Assembly: GCA_020636215.1 (NCBI GenBank)
Contig: JACJYG010000005.1
Location: forward strand, 992,001 to 1,056,000
Direction of reading: 5' to 3'
DNA: 64,000 nucleotides
From: Lewinellaceae bacterium
GTDB lineage: Bacteria > Bacteroidota > Bacteroidia > Chitinophagales > Saprospiraceae
In this document: one piece after another, positions 32,311-41,519 of the stretch
Layout: the number at the start of each line of letters is the position of its first letter
Position numbering within the stretch: the stretch's first letter is position 1
Translations under genes and position numbers: made by a program
Notes under the pieces: generated by a model
Told to the model about the DNA's origin: nothing
Database searches by the model: none
The model's input: only the letters and a program-made list of their open reading frames with translations

Positions 32311-33030
32311 ATGTTACTACAAGCCATCGACATTAAGAAAGACTTTGGGCAGGAGGAAGTCCTGCGGTCGGCCCGCCTGGAGTTGCAGGCAGGGGAAATG
32401 CTGAGCATCCTGGGGCGGTCGGGCAGTGGAAAGACCACCCTGTTGAAGATACTGGCTGGACTGGAAAGCCCGGATAGTGGCCAGGTATTGCTGGAAGGGC
32501 GGGATATAACCCGGCTAGCCCCCAATGAGCGCAACATCGTCTACCTTTACCAGGAGCCTTTGTTGTTTCCGCATTTGGATGTATTTGAAAATGTGGCTTT
32601 TGGCCTGCGCCTGCGCCGTTTGCCAGGAGAAGAGGTGTCGGATCGGGTACAGCGTCTGTTGGAAAGCCTGGAACTGCCCGAGCAAGCGGATAAAATGCCC
32701 CATCAACTATCGGGTGGACAGCGTCAGCGGGTGGCTTTTGGCAGGGCGCTGGCGGTACAGCCCAAGGTGCTCCTGCTGGACGAGCCTTTCGGCGCCCTCG
32801 ATACCGAAACCCGGGCCAGTATGCAAGAACTGCTACAACACATTGCCCGGAAATTTGACATTACCGCCCTGTTTGTAACCCACGACCTGAAAGAAGCCAT
32901 TCTGATGGGCAGCCGGATCGGACTGATGCAGGAAGGGGAATTAAAGGTTTATGAAAACAAACAGGCTTTTATCGGGGATACGACAACAGGAGTGCAGCAG
33001 GAGCTGGATTTTTGGCGGGGATTAGGTTGA
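32311..33030 (+). CDS. ABC transporter ATP-binding protein of a YnjBCD-like importer
   Basis: The ATG at 32311 (MLLQAIDIKKDFGQ) gives 239 residues; a longer frame to 32230 would run through the repeat. Walker A is GRSGSGKTT, the Q-loop is YLYQEPLLFPH, the ABC signature is LSGGQRQRVAFGRAL, Walker B is VLLLDEPFGALD, and the switch His is in FVTHDLKEA. It powers import through the two upstream permeases. The C-terminus has about 30 residues beyond the core, without a recognised regulatory domain. Confidence 0.93.
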   Translation: MLLQAIDIKKDFGQEEVLRSARLELQAGEMLSILGRSGSGKTTLLKILAGLESPDSGQVLLEGRDITRLAPNERNIVYLYQEPLLFPHLDVFENVAFGLRLRRLPGEEVSDRVQRLLESLELPEQADKMPHQLSGGQRQRVAFGRALAVQPKVLLLDEPFGALDTETRASMQELLQHIARKFDITALFVTHDLKEAILMGSRIGLMQEGELKVYENKQAFIGDTTTGVQQELDFWRGLG

Positions 33031-33047
33031 ACAAGCTCTAAAGGAAG

Positions 33048-33105
33048 AAACTTCGGAAGTTTGCCGGTGCAGAACTTTTGAGATACTCCCGAAGTTTTAC
33101 CGGTG
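33048..33105 (+). promoter_or_regulatory. Palindrome and direct repeat before the radical SAM gene
   Basis: AAACTTC-G-GAAGTTT (33048-33062) is a palindrome with 7-bp arms. CGGAAGTTTGCCGGTG (33054-33069) recurs as CCGAAGTTTTACCGGTG (33089-33105), a direct repeat starting 35 bp later. The second copy ends 13 bp before the start codon. This could be an operator pair or an RNA element; no protein can be named. Confidence 0.3.
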
Positions 33106-33118
33106 AAAAATAAAATTG

Positions 33119-34072
33119 ATGAAAACGGATTTCAACAATTGTGAGTCACTTTACTGGGTTTTTACCCAACTTTGTAATGACGAATGCGGCCACTGTTATA
33201 ATCTTTCCGGCCCAAAAGGGGAACGGATCAGCGAAGAGGAGTGCCTGCAGATCATAGGCAATCTCCCGGAGCACATTGGCCGGATCATCCTCTCCGGTGG
33301 CGAGCCATTGGCGGAGCGCAAAAAGTTGTATCATATTCTGGACCGCCTTCAGGAGCGATATGCCGGTACGGGCACACAGCTTATGCTGCAAACCAATGGT
33401 GACCTGCTGAATGAGGAACGCCTCGATACCCTGATCGAAAAAGGGGTTACCCGCTTTGACATCGCCAGCATCGACCGCTATCACAAAAAGAAAGGCGAAC
33501 ACCTGGAAAGGCTGGGCCGGCTCTTCGAATCGCGCGGCGTCAACGGCGATGATAAAGACCCGCTGGTAGATAAAGAGCATTACCTGCACCAACACCCTTT
33601 GAGTTGGGGCTACTGGGGAGCAACCGAGGATATGTGGCTGGGCGGCAACTGGGCCCGTGGCCGGGCGCTGGAAAAGGGCATCTGGAAACGCGACCCCGAG
33701 CATAATTTTTGCACCATTCTCTCCGGCGCCCGCAACTTTCTGGGTGGATACGATGATATCCCCCAGGAAGTAAGCATACAATTGTGGAAGATCAATCCAT
33801 GTTGCCCCGGCACTAAATTCCCTATTGGTGACGCCCGCACTGAAAAGGTGGCTGATGTGCTGGCGCGTGTCGCGGAATCGCCTGTTTTTCAGCGCCTCAA
33901 TGAAGGCGATCCCTGGCGGATGGGCGAACACCTTGGGGTCAGCATGGAAGCCGCCAAAAAGCGAACAAGGGAATTGGAAAATGTCTGCCTGTATTGTGAT
34001 GCCTTTTTCGAGCGCCACCTCCAGGAACTCAACCCGGATACCTTTGTGGCGCTGCCTTTGGCGAGGAAGTAA
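33119..34072 (+). CDS. Radical SAM enzyme of unknown specificity
   Basis: The ATG at 33119 (MKTDFNNCESLYW) gives 317 residues; a TTG one codon earlier is unnecessary. The CX3CX2C cluster (C19-NDE-C23-GH-C26) is the radical SAM [4Fe-4S] site, and LSGGEPL (about 60-66) is the SAM-binding GGE motif. The C-terminal part has further cysteines (PCCPGTKFPIG near 225 and CLYCDAFF near 300), suggesting an auxiliary cluster of the SPASM/Twitch sort. It lies 88 bp after the transporter ATPase in the same direction. It may modify the imported compound; this is inference. Confidence 0.8.
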   Translation: MKTDFNNCESLYWVFTQLCNDECGHCYNLSGPKGERISEEECLQIIGNLPEHIGRIILSGGEPLAERKKLYHILDRLQERYAGTGTQLMLQTNGDLLNEERLDTLIEKGVTRFDIASIDRYHKKKGEHLERLGRLFESRGVNGDDKDPLVDKEHYLHQHPLSWGYWGATEDMWLGGNWARGRALEKGIWKRDPEHNFCTILSGARNFLGGYDDIPQEVSIQLWKINPCCPGTKFPIGDARTEKVADVLARVAESPVFQRLNEGDPWRMGEHLGVSMEAAKKRTRELENVCLYCDAFFERHLQELNPDTFVALPLARK

Positions 34073-34078
34073 GGCAAT

Positions 34079-34102
34079 TATATTGTTATATTGTTATATT
34101 GT
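34079..34102. repeat. Tandem repeat, 8-bp unit TATATTGT, 3 copies
   Basis: Three exact copies lie 6 bp after the radical SAM stop codon. The same unit in reverse orientation (ATATAACA) makes the array at 44891. Confidence 0.85.
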
Positions 34103-34159
34103 TGGCTATAAGGAGCCTGCACGTTTCCTTTTTTTGCCAAAAAAGTAAAAAGCGCAATC

Positions 34160-35728
34160 ATGAACACCCATTTACCCTTCATCTCCCTCGTCCTTATTGG
34201 CCTTGTGCTTTACTCTTGTCAGCCTAAAACACAAGAAAGTAAAGTTGAAAGCCACCTTGGCGAGATCCACTTTAAAGTTACCGGCGCGGCCGAAGCACAG
34301 CCATATTTTGAGAAAGGCCTGCTGTTGTTGCACAGTTTTGAATACGAGGACGCCCGCGCCGAATTCCTTAAGGCGCAGGAATTGGACCCTGATTTCGCCA
34401 TGGCTTTTTGGGGTGAGGCGATGACCCACAACCAACCAATTTGGCAGCGGCAGCAATACGATGAAGGTAAAGCGGCCCTGGAAAAACTGGCTGCGACGCC
34501 TGAAGGACGACAGGCAAAGGCTGGGGCCGAACTGGAGCGCGATTTGCTGAAGGCAGTGGAAGTCCTTTTCGGGGAAGGCGATAAATTCGGGCGTGACAAA
34601 GCCTATGCCTCAAACATGGAAGGGCTTTACGAAAAATACCCGGGCAATCACGAAGTGGCGGCTTTTTACGCCCTTTCGCTGCTGGGCTCTGTGGCAGTGG
34701 GCCGTGATGAGGCCGTTTTTGAAAAGGGCGCAGCGATAGCCGAAGGCATCCTGAAGGAGAACCCCAACCATCCCGGAGCGTTGCATTATCTTATCCATTC
34801 CTATGACGATCCCGGGCATGCCTCCCTGGCCAAAACAGCTGCCGACCGTTATGCCGGCGTAGCACCCGATGCGGCGCATGCCTTGCACATGCCTTCACAT
34901 ATATTTGTTGCGATGGGCATGTGGGATGAGGTGGTGGCTTCCAATGAAGCTTCCTACGCCGCCAGTGTCAAACGTATGGAACGGATGGGCCTGGATAACG
35001 ATGCCCGGAGTTACCATGCCCTCCACTGGCTACTCTATGGCTACCTGCAGCAGGGCAGGGTAGCGGACGCCCGCCGTATACTCGATGATATGGTGCAATA
35101 CACCGAAACACTACCTTCCAAATCCGCCCGCTCCTACCTCGTGCGCATGAAGGGGAATTATCTGGTGGAAACGGATGAATACGCTGGATCATATGCCGAC
35201 ATCGAGGTAAACCTGGACGGACTGAATATCAGCCAACAGGCCATTTGGCAGTTCCTGGAAGGCATGAAAGCTTATCAGCAGAAAGACAAAAAACAACTGG
35301 CGGGCATCATTGATGCCATGGGGCAGGCACGGCAGCAGGCTGGCATGGCCGTCACGAATGCCGGCACGCCCATGTGCGGCGCCGGCGGCAGCTATGGCAA
35401 CCCCAACCAACTGGATATTGACCAGGCGTATATTCTCGAACTGGAATTACAGGGTTTGCTGGCTTACCTGTCCGGAAATGAGGCACAGGCAGAAAAGCTT
35501 TTTCAACAAGCGGTGCAACTGGAGGATGGCGCATCGTATTCTTACGGCCCCCCGGAAGTCGTGAAGCCCTCTTATGAACTCTATGCCGAGTGGTTACTGG
35601 AACAGAACCGGTATGAAGATGCAAGTGCCATGTTCGACAGAGCCCTGAAACGCGGCCCCAAGCGCTTGCGGGCGCTAAATGGCCAATTGCAGGCATCCCG
35701 GGCGCTGAGCAGTATTCGGTTAGATTAA
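34160..35728 (+). CDS. TPR-repeat lipoprotein
   Basis: 522 residues, lipoprotein signal ending LYSC (C20). Tetratricopeptide units are recognisable at about 45-85 (YFEKGLLLLHSFEYEDARAEF, ELDPDFAMAFWGEAMTHN), 130-200 and near the C-terminus (YAEWLLEQNRYEDASAMFDRAL). A motif HMPSHIFVAMGMWDEV in the middle is characteristic of a conserved but uncharacterised group of such proteins. Likely an envelope-anchored scaffold for protein-protein contacts. It follows the radical SAM gene by 87 bp and precedes the small membrane protein by 18 bp. Confidence 0.8.
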   Translation: MNTHLPFISLVLIGLVLYSCQPKTQESKVESHLGEIHFKVTGAAEAQPYFEKGLLLLHSFEYEDARAEFLKAQELDPDFAMAFWGEAMTHNQPIWQRQQYDEGKAALEKLAATPEGRQAKAGAELERDLLKAVEVLFGEGDKFGRDKAYASNMEGLYEKYPGNHEVAAFYALSLLGSVAVGRDEAVFEKGAAIAEGILKENPNHPGALHYLIHSYDDPGHASLAKTAADRYAGVAPDAAHALHMPSHIFVAMGMWDEVVASNEASYAASVKRMERMGLDNDARSYHALHWLLYGYLQQGRVADARRILDDMVQYTETLPSKSARSYLVRMKGNYLVETDEYAGSYADIEVNLDGLNISQQAIWQFLEGMKAYQQKDKKQLAGIIDAMGQARQQAGMAVTNAGTPMCGAGGSYGNPNQLDIDQAYILELELQGLLAYLSGNEAQAEKLFQQAVQLEDGASYSYGPPEVVKPSYELYAEWLLEQNRYEDASAMFDRALKRGPKRLRALNGQLQASRALSSIRLD

Positions 35729-35746
35729 TTACACTACATTCGCATC

Positions 35747-36274
35747 GTGAGCCGGATATTCGCCATCATATTACCCTGTATTTTTGCCCTGAATATTTTT
35801 GGCGTTTTCGCCGTATTCCGGATTCAGCGATTACAGATAAGGCGTGAAATCAAGGCACAGATCAAACAGGGTATTTCCGAAAAAGAATTATTTAAAATTA
35901 CAGTTGCACCTGAGCATGCAAGTGCGCTGAGCTGGAAAAAAGACGATGAGTTCCGGTATAAAGGAATAATGTACGATGTGGTAAGAAAGGAGATTATTAA
36001 TGACTCTACTATAATTTACTATTGTATTTCCGACAGGCAGGAAACTGCGCTTTTTGCTAATCTGGATGAACTGGTTCGAAAGGGCATGCATTCCAGAAAA
36101 GATTCCAATAAGCCATTGGAAAATCTGTTTAATTTATTTTCCAAGATATTTTATCATACGCGGGAAATAGCCCCTATTGATGTCCGGTTGGATGGGCTTG
36201 TGCATTGCGCGCGCTTTGATGGCTATACATCCCCTTTTCTTCGCATTCCCAGCCCACCGCCTGAGTTAGTTTGA
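35747..36274 (+). CDS. Small membrane-anchored protein of unknown function, GTG start
   Basis: 175 residues starting at GTG 35747, since no ATG gives the complete signal anchor (RIFAIILPCIFALNIFGVFAVF). The body contains FKITVAPEHASALSWKKDDEFRYKGIMYDVVRKE followed by IIYYCISDRQETALFANL. I have seen similar short proteins beside TonB receptors in Bacteroidota but cannot name a family with certainty. Here it is followed 91 bp later by a TonB receptor. Base composition is more AT-rich than its upstream neighbour. Confidence 0.65.
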   Translation: MSRIFAIILPCIFALNIFGVFAVFRIQRLQIRREIKAQIKQGISEKELFKITVAPEHASALSWKKDDEFRYKGIMYDVVRKEIINDSTIIYYCISDRQETALFANLDELVRKGMHSRKDSNKPLENLFNLFSKIFYHTREIAPIDVRLDGLVHCARFDGYTSPFLRIPSPPPELV

Positions 36275-36365
36275 CAAGTTCCTGAATAAGCAGACTGGAT
36301 TTTAATTGTGCATTTTGAATAATGCATAAGGTGTTTAAAACTTGTTAAATAAACTCAATTGCAAG

Positions 36366-38738
36366 ATGAGAAAAGTGATTCTATTGCTCACTTTGAGCAT
36401 GGTTTGTGCATGGAGTTCCATTGCGCAAACCAACCAGATAAAAGGGAAAGTATTTGATGCGACAAATAACAACCCGCTTGTCAATGCCAGCATTCAAATT
36501 GTTGGTTCGGGAGGGGCTACGACGGACAAAGACGGGGTGTTTTTTATGGAATGCAAAGCGCCAATGGAAATAAAGGTATCCTATGTGGGGTATGAGGGGG
36601 TTAGCCAGAAGGTCAGGAATTGCCAGGAGGAATTGGCTATTGCCCTGATTCCGCTGGCGACGAACCTGAACACGGTTGAGGTTAGGGCAACCTCCAATCC
36701 CAATAGATCCGTTTTATACCAACCAGCTTCCATCGTAAAATTGGATAAGCTTGAACTGAACAGAGGGAACGGCTTATATCTGGATGACGCCATTAACACC
36801 AATATCCCGGGAGTGACAATGCAGCGAAGGGCTGTATCCTCCGGCCAGCAATTTAATATCAGGGGATATGGGAACGGGGTTGGTTTCAGAGGCGCCAATA
36901 ACAACTTCGATGGCCAGGGCTACAAGGTTTACCTCAATAATATTCCAATAACGGACGCCGAAGGCATCACCCTGATGGATGATATTGACTTTAGTTCTAT
37001 TGAAAATGTAGAAGTGGTGAAGGGCCCTGCCGGCACGCTGTACGGCTTAGCCATAGCCGGGGCGGTCAACCTGAAAACGGTTCGGCCGGAAATTGGGGAA
37101 AGGTCGATTGGGCAAAGCGTTTTGGCCGGAGATTATGGATTGCTTCGCCTGACTACTCAATTTAAAATGGGGACTGAAAACACATCCCTCCTTTTGAATT
37201 ATGGCCGCCAGCTTTCAGATGGATTTATGGATCACAATGCTTCGCATAAGGATTTCGTAAATGTAATTGCGGATTTCAACCCAAATGAGAGGCAATCTGT
37301 CACCACCTATTTCGGGTACAGCAATAGTTATGATGAGCGAGCTGGGGAGCTGACCGTCGATCAATATGAAACGTTCGATTATAGCGGGAATCCCAATTAC
37401 ATCAAGAATAATGCGCATTCAGAAATTATCAGTTTCAGGGCTGGATTCGGCCATACTTATGCTTTTAGCCCCTGGCTTTCAAACACCACCGCTGTTTTTG
37501 GAAGCGGGCTGAGCAATAACTCCAGCTCAGCCGGCGGATGGACGGATAAAAATCCGGTCAATTATGGCCTGCGGTCAACCTTTGATTTCAAATTTAATTT
37601 AAACTCAAACTGGAAATTAACGGGTATTGCCGGGCTGGAAGCACAGGAACAATATGCTCAGATCACTGGCTACCGGATGATAACCAATCCGGATGACCCG
37701 GATGGCTACAACATCATCGGTGATACCAGAAGCAACCAGGCCGCTCATTCGAAAACTGCTTCGGCGTTTACGGAATGGACTTTGAGCCTGCCGAATGATC
37801 TTTCCATAACGGCAGGCCTGGGTATGAGTTCAATGCAAATTGATCTGGAAGACAAGTTGTACGTATCCACCAGCACCAAAGAGCGAATGGTGTCTGCCAG
37901 TTACGACAACATGGTGTCGCCCCATTTTGCCTTAAACAAAGTCTTTGGCAAAAGCACTTCGGCTTATATATCTTACAGCAAAGGATTTAAAGCGCCGGTC
38001 AGTGGAAATATCGTATTATCGACTACCGGCGAGCTGAATACCGGCCTTGTTCCTGAAGTTGGCAATCAGTTTGAAATAGGAGCCAAAGGAAACCTCCTGA
38101 ATAATAAATTGCACTATCAATTGGCAATTTTTGAGGCCATTTTTAGTGATAAAATGACTTCGGTAGCGGTGCCTTTGGACAGCATTACAACCGGCTATAC
38201 TTATATTGCCAATGGGGGGAAGCAAGATAACAAAGGGATAGAGGTATTAGTGAAATATACCGCTTTCGAATCTCAAACGGCATTCTTCAACAACATCAGC
38301 CCATTTGTAAACTTTACGTATTCCGATTTCAAATACGTGGATTTCAAGTACCAGTCCCTGAACGCAGAGAAACAGGTAGTAGATGTCGATTTCAGTGGGC
38401 TTGCGGTAGCCGGTGTGGCGCCCTACGTCGCCAATGCCGGAATTGACTTCAGTACGAACCCCGGCTGGTATGGCAACATCAACTGGTCTTATCGCGATGC
38501 GCTGCCCTTTACATCCGATGGGCTAAACTACACTAAGCCCTTTAGCCTTTTGAATGCAAAATTGGGTTACCACAAGCGTATTGGAAGGGTTGGAGTTGAC
38601 GTATTTGCCGGCGCCAGCAATATTACGGGTACACAGTATTACTATATGGTGTTTCTCAATCAAATGCCGGACGCCTACCTGCCGGCGCCCTACAAAATCA
38701 ATTATTTTGGAGGGGCCAATTTGAGATACAATTTCTAA
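36366..38738 (+). CDS. TonB-dependent outer-membrane receptor
   Basis: The ATG at 36366 (MRKVILLLTLSMVCAWSSIAQ) begins a signal peptide; a TTG frame extension to 36342 is not needed. 790 residues: a carboxypeptidase-regulatory domain (IKGKVFDATNNNPLVNASI, about 25-105), then a plug (GNGLYLDDAINTNIPGVTMQRRA, VEVVKGPAGTLYGLAIAGAVNLKT) and a barrel ending NLRYNF with a terminal aromatic residue. Size and plug layout fit metal-chelate or siderophore-type receptors more than SusC-type receptors, but the ligand cannot be read from sequence. It ends at a bidirectional terminator. Confidence 0.9.
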   Translation: MRKVILLLTLSMVCAWSSIAQTNQIKGKVFDATNNNPLVNASIQIVGSGGATTDKDGVFFMECKAPMEIKVSYVGYEGVSQKVRNCQEELAIALIPLATNLNTVEVRATSNPNRSVLYQPASIVKLDKLELNRGNGLYLDDAINTNIPGVTMQRRAVSSGQQFNIRGYGNGVGFRGANNNFDGQGYKVYLNNIPITDAEGITLMDDIDFSSIENVEVVKGPAGTLYGLAIAGAVNLKTVRPEIGERSIGQSVLAGDYGLLRLTTQFKMGTENTSLLLNYGRQLSDGFMDHNASHKDFVNVIADFNPNERQSVTTYFGYSNSYDERAGELTVDQYETFDYSGNPNYIKNNAHSEIISFRAGFGHTYAFSPWLSNTTAVFGSGLSNNSSSAGGWTDKNPVNYGLRSTFDFKFNLNSNWKLTGIAGLEAQEQYAQITGYRMITNPDDPDGYNIIGDTRSNQAAHSKTASAFTEWTLSLPNDLSITAGLGMSSMQIDLEDKLYVSTSTKERMVSASYDNMVSPHFALNKVFGKSTSAYISYSKGFKAPVSGNIVLSTTGELNTGLVPEVGNQFEIGAKGNLLNNKLHYQLAIFEAIFSDKMTSVAVPLDSITTGYTYIANGGKQDNKGIEVLVKYTAFESQTAFFNNISPFVNFTYSDFKYVDFKYQSLNAEKQVVDVDFSGLAVAGVAPYVANAGIDFSTNPGWYGNINWSYRDALPFTSDGLNYTKPFSLLNAKLGYHKRIGRVGVDVFAGASNITGTQYYYMVFLNQMPDAYLPAPYKINYFGGANLRYNF

Positions 38739-38750
38739 TGGCGATGAATG

Positions 38751-38784
38751 GGTAGTGTATTGGGTTCAGGCCCAACGCACTACC
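38751..38784. terminator. Bidirectional hairpin between convergent genes
   Basis: GGTAGTG pairs with CACTACC, with an inner TTGGG/CCCAA stem around TTCAGG. It lies 12 bp beyond the TonB receptor stop and 4 bp beyond the stop of the minus-strand BioD-like gene. Confidence 0.6.
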
Positions 38785-38788
38785 TATT

Positions 38789-39910
38789 CTACCCATTAAA
38801 CTGTTTCATCCGGTCCAGCAGCAAGTCGAAATTGACGTGTTCTTTGATCAGGGCAATGGCGCGTTTGATCTTCCAGGGCGTTCGGGTATTGATCTTCACT
38901 TCGATGCGGCTGATCTTGACCACAGAGCCGTAAGTATCCAGGATAGTAGTAATGACCGGGATTTCGTGTTCAATGCAATAGGGATGCTGAACGGTATCCA
39001 TTTTGAACCAATTCTCATGGCGGCCATCCCCGGTGACGATCACTCCGGAAAGTGGAGTGCGTTGAAGCTTTTTCAATTTAGCCACGGCATTGATCTTTTC
39101 GATGGCTTCATTGAGCCGTTTTTGGCTGACCACCAGCAGGATATTGCGGAACATGCTGAACTCGTCCACATCGACCAGCGAGCCGGCGATGATATCTTCC
39201 ACCCGGTTGCTGAGCCGGTGGCCATTGGCGACGACCTTGCCATCGATGGCCTGGTTGATCGTTTCCATAATAGGGTAGGAGAGCGAGCGGTCATAAGGCA
39301 GCACCCCCAGCAAGGGCATGTTCATTTCCGTGAGTTTCTTATTGAGGAAGTACTCGACCTCCTCTCGTTTTTCCGGAATGACCTTATTGACCAGGACGCC
39401 CAGCACCGGCAGGTTCTTTTCCCGGAAAAGGGCCATACTCATGTGCAGGCGGTCGATGGTTCGGCCAATGCCTCCTTCCACCACCATGACGATGCCGGCG
39501 TTCAGCATTTTGGCGACCTCGGCGTTGGAAAGGTTGACTACGCTACCCACCCCGGGGTGGCCGGTTCCTTCATAGACCATGATGTCGCGCGAGGCTTCCA
39601 GATAGGCTGCTGCTTCAAGTATCCGGTGCCTGAAGTTGAAATCATCGGGATTTTCCAGGAATTTCTTGGTGGCCCCCTGAGCCAGCACGACCGGGCTGTG
39701 CCACTCGGGCACGATATCAAAACCGATCACTTTTGCAAACAGCACCGCGTCCTTATCCGCTGTTTTCCCGTCGATAGTGAGATTTTGTTGCCCCACTGGT
39801 TTACAGTAACCAGTACTGTAGCCCCTTGCTTGTAGTGCGGCGACCAGGCCGAGCGTGGAAGTGGTTTTTCCAACGTGCTGGCCGGTTGCTGCGACATAAA
39901 TGTTTTTCAT
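38789..39910 (-). CDS. BioD-like P-loop domain fused to DRTGG domain
   Basis: The ATG at 39910 (MKNIYVAATGQHVGKTT) puts the P-loop at residues 7-16; the longer frame to 39967 is rejected because it runs into the ligase gene. 373 residues. The N-terminal part resembles dethiobiotin synthetase/cobyric-acid-synthase type NTPases (GYCKPVGQQ, MVYEGTGHPGVGSVVNLSN). The C-terminal part resembles the DRTGG domain (LSGVIVTGD, VITTILDTYGSVVKI). The same pair forms the N-terminus of long phosphotransacetylases, here without the catalytic domain. Function is probably regulatory or nucleotide-sensing; unknown. It follows the acyl-ligase gene by 47 bp. Confidence 0.75.
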   Translation of the reverse strand: MKNIYVAATGQHVGKTTSTLGLVAALQARGYSTGYCKPVGQQNLTIDGKTADKDAVLFAKVIGFDIVPEWHSPVVLAQGATKKFLENPDDFNFRHRILEAAAYLEASRDIMVYEGTGHPGVGSVVNLSNAEVAKMLNAGIVMVVEGGIGRTIDRLHMSMALFREKNLPVLGVLVNKVIPEKREEVEYFLNKKLTEMNMPLLGVLPYDRSLSYPIMETINQAIDGKVVANGHRLSNRVEDIIAGSLVDVDEFSMFRNILLVVSQKRLNEAIEKINAVAKLKKLQRTPLSGVIVTGDGRHENWFKMDTVQHPYCIEHEIPVITTILDTYGSVVKISRIEVKINTRTPWKIKRAIALIKEHVNFDLLLDRMKQFNG

Positions 39911-39957
39911 GAAGGTCGTATTTGGTCGAAGGCTCAATTTAGGCAAAACTTCCAAAT

Positions 39958-41469
39958 TTACCCCCATTCTTTCAGGGCCTGTCGGTTGATCTTTCCCGTG
40001 TCATTTTTGGGCAATTCATCAACAAAGAGAATATACTTGGGCGCTTTGAATTTAGCCAGGTTCTTGCGGCAGTGTTCGGCGACGTTTTCGGCCGTCAGCT
40101 TAGCCCCTTCGCGGGCCACCACAAAAGCTTTGCCGACTTCGCCCCATTTTTCATCCGGCGCCCCAATAACCGCAGCTTCTGAAATGTCTTCATGGGCCAA
40201 CAGCACCCGTTCCACTTCTGCCGGATAGACGTTTTCTCCTCCGGAGATGAACATATTTTTGATGCGGTCGACAACAAACAAATAGCCTTCTTCATCTTCC
40301 CGGACCATATCGCCAGTGTGGAACCAGCCGCTGTCGAGGGCCTTCCGGGTAGCTGTTTCGTTGTTCCAGTAGCCGGGCGTTACCATGGGGCCGCGCAGCA
40401 ACAACTCACCAGCCTGGTTGGGAGGCACGGCTTGCCCGGCTTCATCGACAATGCGGATCTGAACATAAAAATTAGGCCGTCCGATCGAGCCTTTCCTGCG
40501 AATGGCGTCGTTCTGATGTAGTGAAGTCAGGTTAGGCCCCACCTCGGTCATGCCATACCCTTGCCGTATTGCCACCCCTTTGGCATCCCACTGCTCGATG
40601 AGTGGAATGGGCATAGATTCCCCACCCACAATGATGTAGAGGAGATTGGGAAAAGCGGCAGATTCAAATTCCGGGGTTTCGGCCATCATCTTCAGCATAG
40701 TCGGCACCCCCATGAAAAGGGTTGCTTTTTCTTCCTGAATAAAACGCAGTACGGTGGGCGCGTCGAATTTTTTAAGCAGGCAGGTATAGGCGCCATGATG
40801 GAGGAAAGGGGTAGTGAGCACGTTCCAGCCACCAGTATGAAAAGGTGGCATCACATTGATGGTACGGCTTTCGGTATTGATAATCAGGCTCATAGCCGTG
40901 TTGATGCTGTTCCAGAACAACATTTTATGGCTGTAAATGGCGCCTTTGGGGAAACCCGTAGTACCGGAAGTGTAAAGGATAAATGCGGGATGATCTTCTT
41001 CCACCACTTCAAGGGGATACTCCGCTGCTTCCGGCGCCGTGCTATATTTTTCGCAAAAAGCCGCCAGTTCCTCCAGTGGCCAGAAATTCGGAATTTGGCT
41101 AAATGCCGGCGCCGCTTTCAGCGTCGCTTCAAATTTTTGCTCACTGATGGCTAGTGCCGGTTCCGAGTCGCGCAGCAAATAGTCAACTTCGAGGGAGGTC
41201 AGGCGGTAGTTGATGGGCACCAGGATGCAGCCCATCTTTTGCATGGCGGCGAAGAGGACAATATACTCCAGGCAATTTTCCGCCAGTATGGCAATGCGGC
41301 TTCCTTTACCAATCCCATATTCGGATTGCAGATGAAAGGCCAGCCGGCTCCCCAGCCGATGAAGCGATCCGTAGGTAAGCTTTCGCTGGGTTTCATATTC
41401 CTTTACCGCTACCTTGTCCGGGCTGTATACTGCCCATTTTGCGATCCAGTCTTGTTGTGGTTGCTTCAT
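39958..41469 (-). CDS. AMP-dependent acyl-CoA synthetase/ligase
   Basis: 503 residues of the ANL superfamily. The AMP-binding motif YTSGTTGFPKGA (about 165-176), GYGMTE (about 306-311), YLFVVDRIKNMFISGGENVYPAEVE and the terminal lysine motif PKNDTGKINRQAL are all intact. It activates a carboxylic acid, probably a fatty acid, as acyl-adenylate and then thioester. It lies 50 bp downstream of a KASIII-like gene and is probably co-transcribed, which suggests it makes or consumes an acyl thioester for that enzyme. Confidence 0.9.
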   Translation of the reverse strand: MKQPQQDWIAKWAVYSPDKVAVKEYETQRKLTYGSLHRLGSRLAFHLQSEYGIGKGSRIAILAENCLEYIVLFAAMQKMGCILVPINYRLTSLEVDYLLRDSEPALAISEQKFEATLKAAPAFSQIPNFWPLEELAAFCEKYSTAPEAAEYPLEVVEEDHPAFILYTSGTTGFPKGAIYSHKMLFWNSINTAMSLIINTESRTINVMPPFHTGGWNVLTTPFLHHGAYTCLLKKFDAPTVLRFIQEEKATLFMGVPTMLKMMAETPEFESAAFPNLLYIIVGGESMPIPLIEQWDAKGVAIRQGYGMTEVGPNLTSLHQNDAIRRKGSIGRPNFYVQIRIVDEAGQAVPPNQAGELLLRGPMVTPGYWNNETATRKALDSGWFHTGDMVREDEEGYLFVVDRIKNMFISGGENVYPAEVERVLLAHEDISEAAVIGAPDEKWGEVGKAFVVAREGAKLTAENVAEHCRKNLAKFKAPKYILFVDELPKNDTGKINRQALKEWG

Positions 41470-41519
41470 TTTTTCATTACCCTTTGTCTCATGGCTTCAT
41501 TGTCTGTGAAACCATGAAA

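Noticed and set aside
33119..34072. Anaerobic sulfatase-maturing enzyme
   Set aside because: It has a radical SAM CX3CX2C motif but is shorter, distant from the sulfatase gene, and its C-terminal cysteines do not show the full seven-Cys SPASM pattern.
38837..39835. 332-codon plus-strand frame
   Set aside because: Antisense to the BioD-DRTGG gene with a visible P-loop.
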